Assembly: GCA_003150405.1 (NCBI GenBank)
Contig: QAMM01000008.1
Coordinates: forward strand, 9,454-73,453
DNA length: 64,000 nucleotides
DNA from: Clostridiales bacterium
GTDB lineage: Bacteria > Bacillota > Clostridia > Oscillospirales > Ruminococcaceae
Reading direction: 5' to 3'
Numbering within the stretch: the first letter of the stretch is position 1; each line of letters begins with the position of its first letter. The notes beneath the pieces are model-generated. The model was not told the origin of the DNA. It did no database searches and saw nothing but the letters and a program-made list of their open reading frames with translations. This document shows positions 27,501-36,296 of this stretch, piece after piece. Position numbers and translations under genes: made by a program.

Positions 27501-27610
27501 TCTGGCTGATAGGATAAGCACACACCCAATAACAATGCCGGTGTTTGCCGAATAGCTTTTGGATTTTGGTAAACGCATAAAATAAAGAGAAACAATTAAA
27601 GGAGAACAAT

Positions 27611-29893
27611 ATGGTTTGTAGCAGATGTAAAAAACGCATGGCTGTCGTTTTTATGTCGAGAATGGAAGGGAACGAAACCATCAACGAAGGGCTTTGTCTG
27701 CAATGCGCCAAGGAGCTCGGCATTCCGCAGGTCCAGCAGATGATGGACAGTATGGGCATTTCAGACGATGACTTGCAGATGATGAGTGACCAGATGATGG
27801 CACTCACCGACGAGGGGGATTCCTTTGAAATGGGTGGTGCGGACACCATGCCGAATTTCCTGCAAAACCTGTTTGGCGGTAATGCCGCAGACAATGCGCA
27901 GGCTGCGCCGGAAGATGAGACGGTAGCCGGCGATAAAAAGGAAAAACGCACATCCAAGAAAAAAGAGCCTGATAAAAAACGAAAGTTTCTAGCCAATTAT
28001 TGCACTAACCTGACCGAGCGGGCACGCAGCGGCAAGCTCGACCGGATTATTGGCCGTGAGCAGGAAATTGCCCGCGTTGTGCAGATTTTGAGCCGACGCA
28101 CCAAAAACAACCCCTGTCTGATTGGCGAACCGGGTGTTGGCAAAACAGCTATTGCGGAGGGGATTGCCCAGAAGATCGCCTCGGGAGACGTGGCGTTCCG
28201 CCTGCTGGACAAGGAGCTTTACCTGCTGGATATGACGGCGCTGGTTGCCGGGACGCAGTTCCGCGGCCAGTTTGAGAGTCGCGTCAAGGGTCTGATTGAC
28301 GAGGTAAAGGATGCGGGGAACATCATCCTGTTTATTGATGAAATCCACACCATTGTCGGCACCGGGGATTCTGAAGGCTCGATGAGCGCGGCGAACATCC
28401 TGAAACCGGCGCTTTCCCGCGGCGAAATTCAGGTTATCGGTGCGACAACCTTTAACGAGTACCGCAAGAATATCGAAAAAGATTCGGCGCTGGAACGCCG
28501 GTTCCAGCCGGTGATCATTAAGGAGCCGAGCATTGAGGATACCTATCAGGTTTTGCTTGGCGTCAAAGGCTATTATGAGAATTTCCACCACGTCAAGGTA
28601 CCAGATCCTATTGTGCATCAGGCTGTGACCCTCTCAGAGCGGTACATCAACGATCGTTTTCTGCCGGACAAGGCCATTGACCTGCTGGATGAAGCCTGCG
28701 CCTGCGCATCACTTCGTACCCCGGAGCTGACCCAATTTGAGCAGCTATCCCGCCAGCATGCCGACTTGGCTAGGCAGGAAGAGGAAATGGAAAGCAATCC
28801 GGGGCAGGTGGATTACGAAAAGCTGGCGCAGGTCAAGTCAAAAGCCCTTGCGATCCGGGAGCAGCTCAATCAGCTGGAGCCGGCTGTTTCCAATGTGCAG
28901 GTTACGCTGGAGGATTTGGCAAAGGTCATTGAGCTTTGCACTGGTATTTCGGCCGCGAAAATCCAGGAGAGCGAATTTAAGAAAATTGGTTCGCTGGAGG
29001 CGGTTCTGCGCTCCAAAATTATTGGGCAGGATGAAGCGGTCTCGCTGGTCTGTGCAGCGATTCGCCGTAACCGTGCCGGGATTTCCAAGCGCCGCCGCCC
29101 GGCCTCCTTCATCTTCGTCGGCCCAACCGGCGTTGGTAAAACTGAGTTGGTCAAGGTGCTGGCCTCTGAGCTGTTTGACGACGTTGACCCGCTGATTCGG
29201 CTGGATATGTCGGAATACATGGAGAAGCACGCGGTTTCCCGTATGATTGGAGCGCCTCCGGGGTATGTTGGATACGACGAAGCTGGACAGCTCACCGAGA
29301 AGGTGCGCCGCAAGCCCTATTCGGTTGTACTGTTTGATGAGATTGAGAAGGCGCACCCGGATGTGATGAACATTCTGCTGCAAATTTTGGATGAAGGCCG
29401 TATCACAGACGGACAGGGCAGGACGGTCAACTTTGAAAACACCGTCATTGTTATGACCTCGAACGCCGGCTCCAATGACAAGAGCGGCATTGTGGGCTTT
29501 AACAAGGGCCAGCAGGAAATTGCCAAAGAAAAGGCGCTCAAAGCCCTTTCGGACATTCTGCGCCCAGAATTTCTTGGCCGTGTGGACGAAATTGTGGTGT
29601 TCAACCCGTTGGAAAAAGCGTCGCTGTTAAAGATTGCCGGCCTGATGCTGGATGAAATTAAGGAGCCGTTAAAGGAAAAAGGCATTGGCTTTGGCTACGA
29701 TGAAAAGGCGGCTACATGGCTGGTGGAAAGCCTTGGTTCCAACAAGTTTGGCGCACGCGACCTGCGGACCAAAATCCGCAAAGAGGTGGAGGATAGAATT
29801 GCTGGGATTTTAGTGGACCAGTTTGACAATCCGCCTTCGATGATTGCACTGACCGAACGGGACGGCACGCTGATTTTTGACACAGTCTCGTAA
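27611..29893 (+). CDS. clpE: ClpE-type ATP-dependent Clp protease ATPase
   Basis: The 760-residue Hsp100 unfoldase has an N-terminal zinc finger (CSRC near residue 3 and CLQC near 29), which separates ClpE from ClpC. A charged linker follows, then two AAA+ modules: Walker [10 protein letters not shown] at about 171 and GPTGVGKTE at about 504. A coiled-coil middle segment lies near 375-425. The tripeptide VGF at 628-630 is the ClpP-docking loop, so it should feed ClpP. It lacks the double Clp_N domain of ClpC. Start after AAAGGAG. Confidence 0.9.
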   Translation: MVCSRCKKRMAVVFMSRMEGNETINEGLCLQCAKELGIPQVQQMMDSMGISDDDLQMMSDQMMALTDEGDSFEMGGADTMPNFLQNLFGGNAADNAQAAPEDETVAGDKKEKRTSKKKEPDKKRKFLANYCTNLTERARSGKLDRIIGREQEIARVVQILSRRTKNNPCLIGEPGVGKTAIAEGIAQKIASGDVAFRLLDKELYLLDMTALVAGTQFRGQFESRVKGLIDEVKDAGNIILFIDEIHTIVGTGDSEGSMSAANILKPALSRGEIQVIGATTFNEYRKNIEKDSALERRFQPVIIKEPSIEDTYQVLLGVKGYYENFHHVKVPDPIVHQAVTLSERYINDRFLPDKAIDLLDEACACASLRTPELTQFEQLSRQHADLARQEEEMESNPGQVDYEKLAQVKSKALAIREQLNQLEPAVSNVQVTLEDLAKVIELCTGISAAKIQESEFKKIGSLEAVLRSKIIGQDEAVSLVCAAIRRNRAGISKRRRPASFIFVGPTGVGKTELVKVLASELFDDVDPLIRLDMSEYMEKHAVSRMIGAPPGYVGYDEAGQLTEKVRRKPYSVVLFDEIEKAHPDVMNILLQILDEGRITDGQGRTVNFENTVIVMTSNAGSNDKSGIVGFNKGQQEIAKEKALKALSDILRPEFLGRVDEIVVFNPLEKASLLKIAGLMLDEIKEPLKEKGIGFGYDEKAATWLVESLGSNKFGARDLRTKIRKEVEDRIAGILVDQFDNPPSMIALTERDGTLIFDTVS

Positions 29894-29900
29894 AAAATGA

Positions 29901-29929
29901 TTGACAAAGTACGGATGTTTTGCTATAAT
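29901..29929 (+). promoter_or_regulatory. Promoter of the tRNA operon
   Basis: Consensus TTGACA (29901-29906) and TATAAT (29924-29929) with 17-base spacing, starting just after the clpE stop. Confidence 0.93.
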
Positions 29930-29964
29930 ATAATCCGTCGCAGCAAAGGCGACGGATTTGTTTT

Positions 29965-30038
29965 GCGGGTGTAGTTCAATGGTAGAATCCCAGCCTTCCA
30001 AGCTGGTTGTGTGGGTTCGATTCCCATCACCCGCTCCA
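29965..30038 (+). tRNA. tRNA-Gly (anticodon TCC)
   Basis: The acceptor arm GCGGGTG/CACCCGC, anticodon loop CTTCCAA and T-loop TTCGATT are all present. Discriminator T is followed by an encoded CCA. First of four tRNAs in one transcription unit. Confidence 0.96.
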
Positions 30039-30057
30039 TGCCCAGACAGGGCGTTAT

Positions 30058-30134
<77 letters not shown>

Positions 30135-30140
30135 TATATG

Positions 30141-30217
30141 GTGGGTATAGCGCAGTTGGTTAGCGCGCCAGATTGTGGCTCTGGAGGCCGAGGGTTCGAA
30201 TCCCTCTATCCACCCCA
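30141..30217 (+). tRNA. tRNA-His (anticodon GTG)
   Basis: Acceptor GTGGGTA/TATCCAC, anticodon GTG in loop ATTGTGG, discriminator C and encoded CCA. The base before (30140) is G, the extra G-1 required by histidyl-tRNA synthetase, opposite discriminator C. Confidence 0.96.
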
Positions 30218-30267
30218 AATAGTGCCGGAGAAAGAGACGGGTTCTCTTTCTCCGTACTTATATCCCT

Positions 30268-30343
30268 TGGGGTATAGCCAAGCGGTAAGGCAGCGGACTT
30301 TGACTCCGTCATCCCGCTGGTTCGAATCCAGCTACCCCAACCA
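30268..30343 (+). tRNA. tRNA-Gln (anticodon TTG)
   Basis: Acceptor TGGGGTA/TACCCCA, anticodon TTG in loop CTTTGAC, T-loop TTCGAAT, discriminator A and encoded CCA. Confidence 0.96.
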
Positions 30344-30345
30344 CG

Positions 30346-30380
30346 TCGCCGCAAGCTGTATATCGCTTGCGGCGATTTTT
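30346..30380 (+). terminator. Terminator of the tRNA operon
   Basis: TCGCCGCAAGC and GCTTGCGGCGA form a perfect 11-bp stem with an 8-base loop, followed by TTTTT. Confidence 0.93.
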
Positions 30381-30417
30381 ATAGGGGTATCGATATGCTC
30401 ATTTCACTGCGCTTCTT

Positions 30418-30487
30418 CCGAAAAAGGCTGCGCTGCCCGCTTGCAAACAAGCTCGCGCTGTTTCGGCTTGCTGCAAGCCTTTTTCGG
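30418..30487. repeat. Inverted repeat with inner GCTTGC hairpins
   Basis: CCGAAAAAGGCT (30418-30429) and AGCCTTTTTCGG (30476-30487) are perfect 12-base inverted arms. The interior contains GCTTGC-AAA-CAAGC and GGCTTGC-T-GCAAGCC hairpins, giving a cruciform-like element just behind the tRNA operon. It may be a small repeat or an old integration scar. Confidence 0.5.
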
Positions 30488-30519
30488 GTCACGAGGGTTC
30501 AATTTTTGTATGAAAATGC

Positions 30520-30766
30520 TGGAGGTCATTTGTCTCACTCTCGAAAGCGGGATGCGTATTACTTGCCGAATCCACAACGAATCGGCGCAATAAGATTGTT
30601 CGCTTAACGGACACCGGTATAGAATATGAAAAACAGATCATCTCGCTGGAAGCAAGTGCTGGAATTGGCTATGGCTTAGACATCGGTGGCAGATATTGCT
30701 GATTTGGTGCGTCTTACGGCACTTTTTTCAAATTACATGAAAGAAAAACTTGCTAGGATAGCATAA
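30520..30766 (+). pseudogene. Frameshifted remnant of a MarR-like regulator
   Basis: From 30589 the sequence reads NKIVRLTDTGIEYEKQIISL, which resembles the wing and following helix of MarR-family regulators (RxxKxVxLTxxG). In another frame downstream it reads ADLVRLTALFSNYMKEKLAR before a stop at 30764, resembling the MarR C-terminal dimerisation helix. The two parts are out of frame, and the N-terminal helix-turn-helix is not recognisable. The next gene, an MFS transporter, is a typical MarR partner. Confidence 0.5.
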
Positions 30767-30848
30767 AAGCAAATTATACTGGTGAAAAAGGATGGATATG
30801 TAAAACCTGCGGCAATGTCTATAGTGCAATTATTGAAGGGGGAAAGAA

Positions 30849-32027
30849 ATGTATACGCTTTTGCTTGTGCTTATTTATGTAGCTTTTATCAGCCTGGGGC
30901 TTCCCGATTCACTTCTTGGTTCTGGGTGGCCTGTCATGTATAGTGATTTAGGCGTTCCTATTTCCTTCATGGGAATTGTTTCAATGATTATTTCGGGTGG
31001 AACCATTATATCCAGCCTTTTGTCTGACAGATTGACAAAAAAGTTTGGCACCCGAGTGGTAACCGTCGTCAGTGTTTTTCTTACGGCGATTGCATTGTTG
31101 GGCTTTTCCTTTTCCAATCAATTCTGGATGCTCATTGTATTTGCAATTCCTTACGGCTTTGGCGCCGGGGCGATTGACGCCGCATTGAATAACTATATTG
31201 CTCTTCACTATACCTCAAGACACATGAGTTGGCTCCACTGTTTTTGGGGCGTTGGAACAATAGTCAGCCCGTTTGTCATGAGTTATGCTTTGACCAATTC
31301 TACTTGGAATGTTGGCTACCGCATTGTGGGGTTTATCCAGATTGGTATCGGCCTGCTTCTCCTTATAACGCTGCCTGTTTGGAAGATCAATAAACAGCAG
31401 GTTGAAAACGGTGCCAGAAGCATTGGTTTGCTTGGAGCTTTGAAGATTAGAGGGGTTCCGTTCCTTTTAACCGGTTTTTTCGCTTATTGCGCTGCTGAAG
31501 CAACCACAATGTATTGGGCGAGCACCTACCTAGTTGAAGTTAAAGGGATAACCACAGACCTGGCTGCACGCTTTGCCTCTCTGTTTTACATAGGATTGAC
31601 CGTTGGCAGGTTTCTCGGCGGATTTGTTATGAATAAACTTGGCGACCGAAAAATGATCCTTCTCGGCACCGGCATTTTATCCTGCGGGATTATAGCATTG
31701 CTGATTCCGACAGGAGAGTCGGTTGTGTCACTTGCCGGATTTATTCTGATCGGATTTGGCTGTGCGCCGATTTACCCCTGTATTATTCATTCTACACCCT
31801 ATAATTTCGGTGCGGAAAATTCCGGAGTGATTATCGGGATTCAAATGGCGAGCGCTTATGTCGGTTCAACCTTCATGCCGCCGTTGTTCGGATTTTTGGG
31901 GAACTGTATTGGCTTTGCCATTCTACCTGTGTATCTCATCATTTTTGTCGTTTTGATGATCATCATGACCGAATGGACGTTCCGGCTCACGGGGCGAAAA
32001 AAGATGGCAGAAGAAACGAATGAATAA
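30849..32027 (+). CDS. Major facilitator superfamily transporter
   Basis: The 392-residue protein has about twelve hydrophobic segments. It carries an MFS motif between helices 2 and 3 (SDRLTKKFGTR) and its echo in the second half (MNKLGDRKM). GFGAGAIDAALNNYIALHY resembles the FucP/sugar-type MFS branch. The substrate is unknown; the downstream Gfo/Idh oxidoreductase suggests a sugar or polyol. The start follows AAGGGGGAAAG. A MarR-like relic lies upstream. Confidence 0.85.
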   Translation: MYTLLLVLIYVAFISLGLPDSLLGSGWPVMYSDLGVPISFMGIVSMIISGGTIISSLLSDRLTKKFGTRVVTVVSVFLTAIALLGFSFSNQFWMLIVFAIPYGFGAGAIDAALNNYIALHYTSRHMSWLHCFWGVGTIVSPFVMSYALTNSTWNVGYRIVGFIQIGIGLLLLITLPVWKINKQQVENGARSIGLLGALKIRGVPFLLTGFFAYCAAEATTMYWASTYLVEVKGITTDLAARFASLFYIGLTVGRFLGGFVMNKLGDRKMILLGTGILSCGIIALLIPTGESVVSLAGFILIGFGCAPIYPCIIHSTPYNFGAENSGVIIGIQMASAYVGSTFMPPLFGFLGNCIGFAILPVYLIIFVVLMIIMTEWTFRLTGRKKMAEETNE

Positions 32028-32138
32028 TGCTGCAACGGCATTATCGCATAGGGCGGTTGCGTCGTATCCCTATGCATTTTTCTTTCCAATATGGCAAACG
32101 CTTGAACTACAATAATCAATGAGGAAAGGCTGACAAAT

Positions 32139-33083
32139 ATGATTCGGTTCGGAATTATGGGAGCGGGGAACATTGCGCGCAAGTTTGCTGACGCCGTTTC
32201 CAAGGTGGACAGAGCCGTTATAGCGGCTGTCGCGAGCAAAAGTACAGAACGTGCGGAGAGCTTCGCACGGCAAAACAGCATCCCCAGCTTTTACGGAAGC
32301 TATGAGGAAATGCTGAAACGGGACGACATCGACGCAGTTTATATTGCAACTACCATGAACTATCATTATGAAAACATCCTCGAATGCCTGAAGTGGGATA
32401 AGCACGTCCTCTGTGAAAAGTGTATGGTGCTCAGCCACAGGGAGGCGGAGGAGGTTTTCGCTCTTGCGAAACAAAAAAGACTCTTCCTGATGGAATGTAT
32501 GTGGGTTCGGTTCTTGCCCAAGGTACAGAAGGTTAAGCAATGGATCGCTGAAGGGCGAATCGGCAAGCTCAAGCTTGCACAGGGGAATCTCGGTTTTAAC
32601 GCCTCGTTTGACCCGGATTCCCGAATGTATAGCCCGGCACTCGGCGGAGGGGCGCTTTACGATCTCGGCGTTTACCTGATTGAAGTGCTCAGCTACTTCA
32701 CCGACCAGAAACTGACAGGGATTGAACCAACCGTTATCCGTGCCGCAACGGGAGTGGATGAAACGGTCAACCTGAACCTGCGGTACGGTGATTACTTGGT
32801 CAACGCCCAGTGCTCGATTGCCACCAAACTTCCGGAAAACGGGTACCTGTATGGGGAGAATGGCTACATTGCCTTGGAGTACCTCCACCTTGGAAATACG
32901 GTCAAGCTCTATGACAAAGACCGGAAGCTGGTGGAGGAATTTGACCAGGGGAATGCCAATGGCTTTATCTACCAGGTGGAGGAGGCTGTCAGCTGTATTG
33001 AAAACGGAAAACTGGAAAGCGAAGTTGCCTCTCATCAAATGACGCTGGATTGCTGCAAAATTTTCGATAAGTGTTTCGAATAA
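32139..33083 (+). CDS. Gfo/Idh/MocA family oxidoreductase
   Basis: The 314-residue NAD(P)-dependent dehydrogenase has the Rossmann motif GIMGAGNIARKF at its N-terminus and the catalytic lysine in the CEKCM segment (families usually read EKP). GGGALYDLGVYLIEV is the conserved block of the dihydrodiol dehydrogenase-like branch. Substrates of this branch are sugars or cyclic polyols. Start after GAGGAAAGG. It probably works with the MFS transporter 111 bases upstream. Confidence 0.88.
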   Translation: MIRFGIMGAGNIARKFADAVSKVDRAVIAAVASKSTERAESFARQNSIPSFYGSYEEMLKRDDIDAVYIATTMNYHYENILECLKWDKHVLCEKCMVLSHREAEEVFALAKQKRLFLMECMWVRFLPKVQKVKQWIAEGRIGKLKLAQGNLGFNASFDPDSRMYSPALGGGALYDLGVYLIEVLSYFTDQKLTGIEPTVIRAATGVDETVNLNLRYGDYLVNAQCSIATKLPENGYLYGENGYIALEYLHLGNTVKLYDKDRKLVEEFDQGNANGFIYQVEEAVSCIENGKLESEVASHQMTLDCCKIFDKCFE

Positions 33084-33419
33084 TTTATTTACGGCAAATT
33101 TTATCAGGACGGCATGTCGTGCAGCGAAAGGTTTGGCAATAAAAAAATTTGCCCCGTTTGCTTGTATGTGTTTGCAGAGATGACGCTGTTTAATACGCAG
33201 GGAGCAGGCTGCTTCGCTTTTGGCCGCTTATAGACTGAAAAAATAGCGCAGTACGGCTGCAGTTTAGCGGATTCCGTCTACATGGGACTTCCAATGTGAC
33301 ATGTCGTTTTACAATGTTATGGTGCTGCTGCTGAGGGATCGGACTGTGGGTTTCACTGCTTTGTGCCGTATGGAATTAAAAGAATCTTATTCCTTTGTAA
33401 GAGTTTTTTGTAACATAAA
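33084..33419. other. Intergenic stretch between convergent genes
   Basis: No reading frame with a ribosome binding site or recognisable product was found. The region has many stop codons in all frames and no strong repeat. Confidence 0.5.
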
Positions 33420-33421
33420 CA

Positions 33422-33452
33422 AGCAGGCCTTGAATTTTCAACGCCTGCTGTT
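33422..33452 (-). terminator. Terminator downstream of the AraC-type gene
   Basis: AGCAGGC and GCCTGCT flank an interior TTGAA/TTCAA pair, giving a stem that ends 38 bases beyond the AraC-type stop codon on the minus strand. Confidence 0.55.
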
Positions 33453-33489
33453 TGATTTGTTATAAAAAAATGCAGATGGAAATGTCTGC

Positions 33490-34365
33490 CTATATTTGCA
33501 CTTTGGAATACCCCTCCTGCCGGATATGGTTCCGAAACTGTGCAGGGGAAATTTGGAAGTATTTTTTAAAGACCTTGCTGAAGTAATTGCCACAGGAAAA
33601 ACCACAGGTCTCCGCAATGGCGTCAAGATTCATTTCGGTGGAGGTTAACAGGTTGACGGTTTCTTCTATCCGAAGTTTGGTTAGAAAATCAATGGGGCGG
33701 CTTCCTGTTTCTTTGTAGAATTCCCGTGAAAGGTGATGCTGGCTGACACCCAGATAAGCGGCAACATCGGCAATATTGATTGATGATTTAAACCGTTGTT
33801 TCATATAATCTATCGCTTGGTCAATTTTTTCGCTGTAAGGCGCTTCTTCAGGCGGCTGATCCCCACAGAGACAGCAAAGAAATTGAAAAACAGAGCCGCT
33901 CAACAAAAAGGGATTGGTGTGCCGCTGATGCTTGACATCATAAAAAAGATTCTGTAAGACCTGTATGGATGAGTGGTTGGTAGGCACGGTAATGATTTTG
34001 CCATAGGTTTCTTCAATCAGGCGGCAGTAAGGAGCGACCGTTTCGCCGCTGAACATGATGTAAATGAATTTCCACGGCGCTTCGTTGGCAGCCTCATCAA
34101 AGTAATACCGTTCATCTCCCGGCAGTTTCAGCAAAAAGCCGTCGCCTTTTTTCAGAATGTATTTCCGCCCTCCACACTCCAATGTGCCGCTGCCTGCCAA
34201 GGTGTACTGAAAAAGATAACCGGGCAGGCGGTTGTGGTTTTCCCAATAATAACTATTCAAACAGCGCTCTTGTACGCCGATTGCGGTGAGCCGGACCACA
34301 GGGTTGTCCAAATCCTGTAAAAAGTGGAATCCGTAATCATCGTTTCGTTCCTGTAACAGACACAT
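33490..34365 (-). CDS. AraC family regulator (divergent to GH4 gene)
   Basis: The 291-residue protein has an N-terminal cupin-like sensing domain (GYLFQYTLAGSGTLECGGRK, LKKGDGFLL) and a C-terminal double helix-turn-helix (about 190-285), including INIADVAAYLGVSQHHLSREF and AIAETCGFSCGNYFSKVFKK. Such proteins usually activate a neighbouring sugar-utilisation gene in response to its substrate. It is divergent from the GH4 glycosidase. I chose the ATG at 34365, preceded by GAGGGGTG on the minus strand, over an earlier in-frame ATG. Confidence 0.88.
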   Translation of the reverse strand: MCLLQERNDDYGFHFLQDLDNPVVRLTAIGVQERCLNSYYWENHNRLPGYLFQYTLAGSGTLECGGRKYILKKGDGFLLKLPGDERYYFDEAANEAPWKFIYIMFSGETVAPYCRLIEETYGKIITVPTNHSSIQVLQNLFYDVKHQRHTNPFLLSGSVFQFLCCLCGDQPPEEAPYSEKIDQAIDYMKQRFKSSINIADVAAYLGVSQHHLSREFYKETGSRPIDFLTKLRIEETVNLLTSTEMNLDAIAETCGFSCGNYFSKVFKKYFQISPAQFRNHIRQEGYSKVQI

Positions 34366-34440
34366 CAAAAAATCACCCCTCTGTATCAAAAACTTACAAT
34401 TGTATTCCAAAGACCAATATGATAAATATATTTATAGCAG

Positions 34441-34496
34441 TTCTTTACCACCTTTATTAATTAAATCTTATCAGAAATTCAAGGTGTTGTAAAGAA
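34441..34496. promoter_or_regulatory. Inverted repeat in the araC-GH4 divergent region
   Basis: TTCTTTACCACCTT (34441-34454) and AAGGTGTTGTAAAGAA (34481-34496) are near-perfect inverted arms about 26 bases apart, lying between the two divergent genes. This is a candidate operator for the adjacent AraC-type regulator. Confidence 0.5.
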
Positions 34497-34523
34497 TCAA
34501 AAAAATGCAGGAGGTTGTTTGAA

Positions 34524-36005
34524 ATGTCTTTTAAGGTTGCATTTATCGGCGCGGGGAGCATTGGTTTTACCAGGGGATTGCTGGCGGATCTGCTGACGGT
34601 GCCAGAATTTAAGGAAATTGAAATTGCTTTTACCGATATTAACCCGGAGAATCTGCGGATGGTGACCGAACTCTGTCAGCGTGATATTGATGAAAATGGT
34701 TTAAAGATTAAAATTCACGCCACCTTGGACCGTCGTGAGGCATTTGCCGGGGCAAAATATGTCATCAATTGTGTTCGTATTGGCATGCTGGAGGCGTTTG
34801 CGACTGACGTTGAAATCCCGCTCAAATACGGCGTTGACCAGTGCGTGGGTGATACTCTTTGCATTGGCGGCATTATGTATGGACAGCGTGGGGTTCAGGC
34901 AATGCTTGAATTTTGCAAGGATATCCGGGAGGTAGCGGCACCGGGCTGTATTCTGCTCAATTATTCCAACCCCAACGCGATGGTCACCTGGGCCTGTAAC
35001 AAGTACGGCAAGGTACCAACATACGGCCTCTGCCATGGCGTGCAGCATGGCCATGAACAGATTGCAAAGGCACTTGGCCGAAACAAAGAGGATGTTGACA
35101 TTATTTGTGCGGGGTTGAATCATCAGACCTGGTACATCAGTGTGAAAACAGACGGTGTTGAGCGTACGCAGGATCTTTATCCGCTGATGAAGCAGGCGGA
35201 GTTTGCAAAGGATGAAAACGTCCGGCTTGATGTAATGAAAAATTTTGGCTATTACTCAACCGAATCCAACGGGCATTTATCCGAGTATCTGATGTGGTAC
35301 CGTAAGCGCCCGGAGGACATGGAACAGTGGATTAATTACAGCCGCTGGATTCAAGGGGAAACCGCCGGTTATCTTCGTGTCTGTAAAGAGAGCCGCAACT
35401 GGTTTGAAACCGATTTCCCGAACTGGCTGAAGGAACCGGCAAAAGAATTCAAACCGGAAAATCGTTCCAGTGAACATGGTAGCTATATCATTGAGAGTCT
35501 GGAGACCGGCCGGATATACCGGGGCCACTTTAACGTGATGAACAACGGTACCATTACCAATCTGCCGGATGAATGTGTGGTCGAGGTTCCATGTTACGTG
35601 GATTACAATGGTATTTCGGTACCCAAGGTCGGAGATTTGCCGCTCGGCTGTGCGGCTATTTGTTCCCAGAGCGTTTGGGTACAGAAACTAGCGGTGGAAG
35701 CGGCAGTTCACGGAGATATTCAGTTGCTCCGCCAAGCGGCGATGATGGACCCGCTGACGGGTGCAGTCTGTACGCCGGATGAGGTCAAACAAATGGTGGA
35801 TGAAATGCTGGTTGCAGGCGGAGAATGGCTCCCGCAGTATGCAGAAGAAATTGAACGTGCAAAGGAACGGCTGCAAGAGAAAAAGGTACCGTACCGTCCG
35901 GCAAAAGGCTTTACGCTGAAAACCAAAACCGTTGAAGAAATGGCTGAGGAAAAAGCGAAATATCGGGCGCTGGCGTCCGCCGCGGCCAAAGAAAATGTTG
36001 AGTAA
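34524..36005 (+). CDS. GH4 family alpha-glycosidase
   Basis: The 493-residue enzyme belongs to glycoside hydrolase family 4, which uses NAD+ and Mn2+ in a redox-assisted mechanism. The NAD-binding motif is FIGAGSIGFT, the NPNAMVT block is present, and metal ligands are C170 (in GLCHGVQ) and H200 (in GLNHQTW). Overall resemblance is to MelA-type alpha-galactosidases, but the C-H-G-V motif differs from the C-H-S-V I associate with that activity and matches the pattern remembered for uronidases. Start ATG 34524 follows CAGGAGG. Confidence 0.88.
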   Translation: MSFKVAFIGAGSIGFTRGLLADLLTVPEFKEIEIAFTDINPENLRMVTELCQRDIDENGLKIKIHATLDRREAFAGAKYVINCVRIGMLEAFATDVEIPLKYGVDQCVGDTLCIGGIMYGQRGVQAMLEFCKDIREVAAPGCILLNYSNPNAMVTWACNKYGKVPTYGLCHGVQHGHEQIAKALGRNKEDVDIICAGLNHQTWYISVKTDGVERTQDLYPLMKQAEFAKDENVRLDVMKNFGYYSTESNGHLSEYLMWYRKRPEDMEQWINYSRWIQGETAGYLRVCKESRNWFETDFPNWLKEPAKEFKPENRSSEHGSYIIESLETGRIYRGHFNVMNNGTITNLPDECVVEVPCYVDYNGISVPKVGDLPLGCAAICSQSVWVQKLAVEAAVHGDIQLLRQAAMMDPLTGAVCTPDEVKQMVDEMLVAGGEWLPQYAEEIERAKERLQEKKVPYRPAKGFTLKTKTVEEMAEEKAKYRALASAAAKENVE

Positions 36006-36055
36006 GCAAAAACAGACACAGTGAAAAACGTATCTCTACGCGGCATTCTTAATGG

Positions 36056-36100
36056 AAAAGCAGTAACCGGGAGGCTTTATGCCTTCCGGTTACTGCTTTT
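36056..36100 (+). terminator. Terminator of the GH4 gene
   Basis: AAAAGCAGTAACCGG and CCGGTTACTGCTTTT form a perfect 15-bp stem topped by GAGGC/GCCTT pairing. Confidence 0.9.
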
Positions 36101-36193
36101 CGGCCGTTTTTGAGATAGGCTGCACAGCTATTTTGATTGCCAGTATATCGTTTTGCTCGACCGGTTCGTTTGAAATATCCCAGGAAAGCATAG

Positions 36194-36233
36194 AAAATCA
36201 GCCTTCGATCCTTGGATCAAAGACTGATTTTTT
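36194..36233 (-). terminator. Terminator of glnA
   Basis: AAAATCAG/CTGATTTT outer arms with GATCC/GGATC inner arms lie about 60 bases past the glnA stop. They are symmetric enough to act on both strands. Confidence 0.65.
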
Positions 36234-36296
36234 AGAATGCATTCCATCATTTGGCGAACGCACGGAATGATGCCGTATCCTTCAAAGCAGCCCTTT

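Noticed and set aside
30791..30890. Frame reading GWICKTCGNVYSAI, like a zinc ribbon
   Set aside because: Only one CxxC pair is clear, there is no start codon with a ribosome binding site, and it runs into the MFS gene. Mentioned as a possible relic only.
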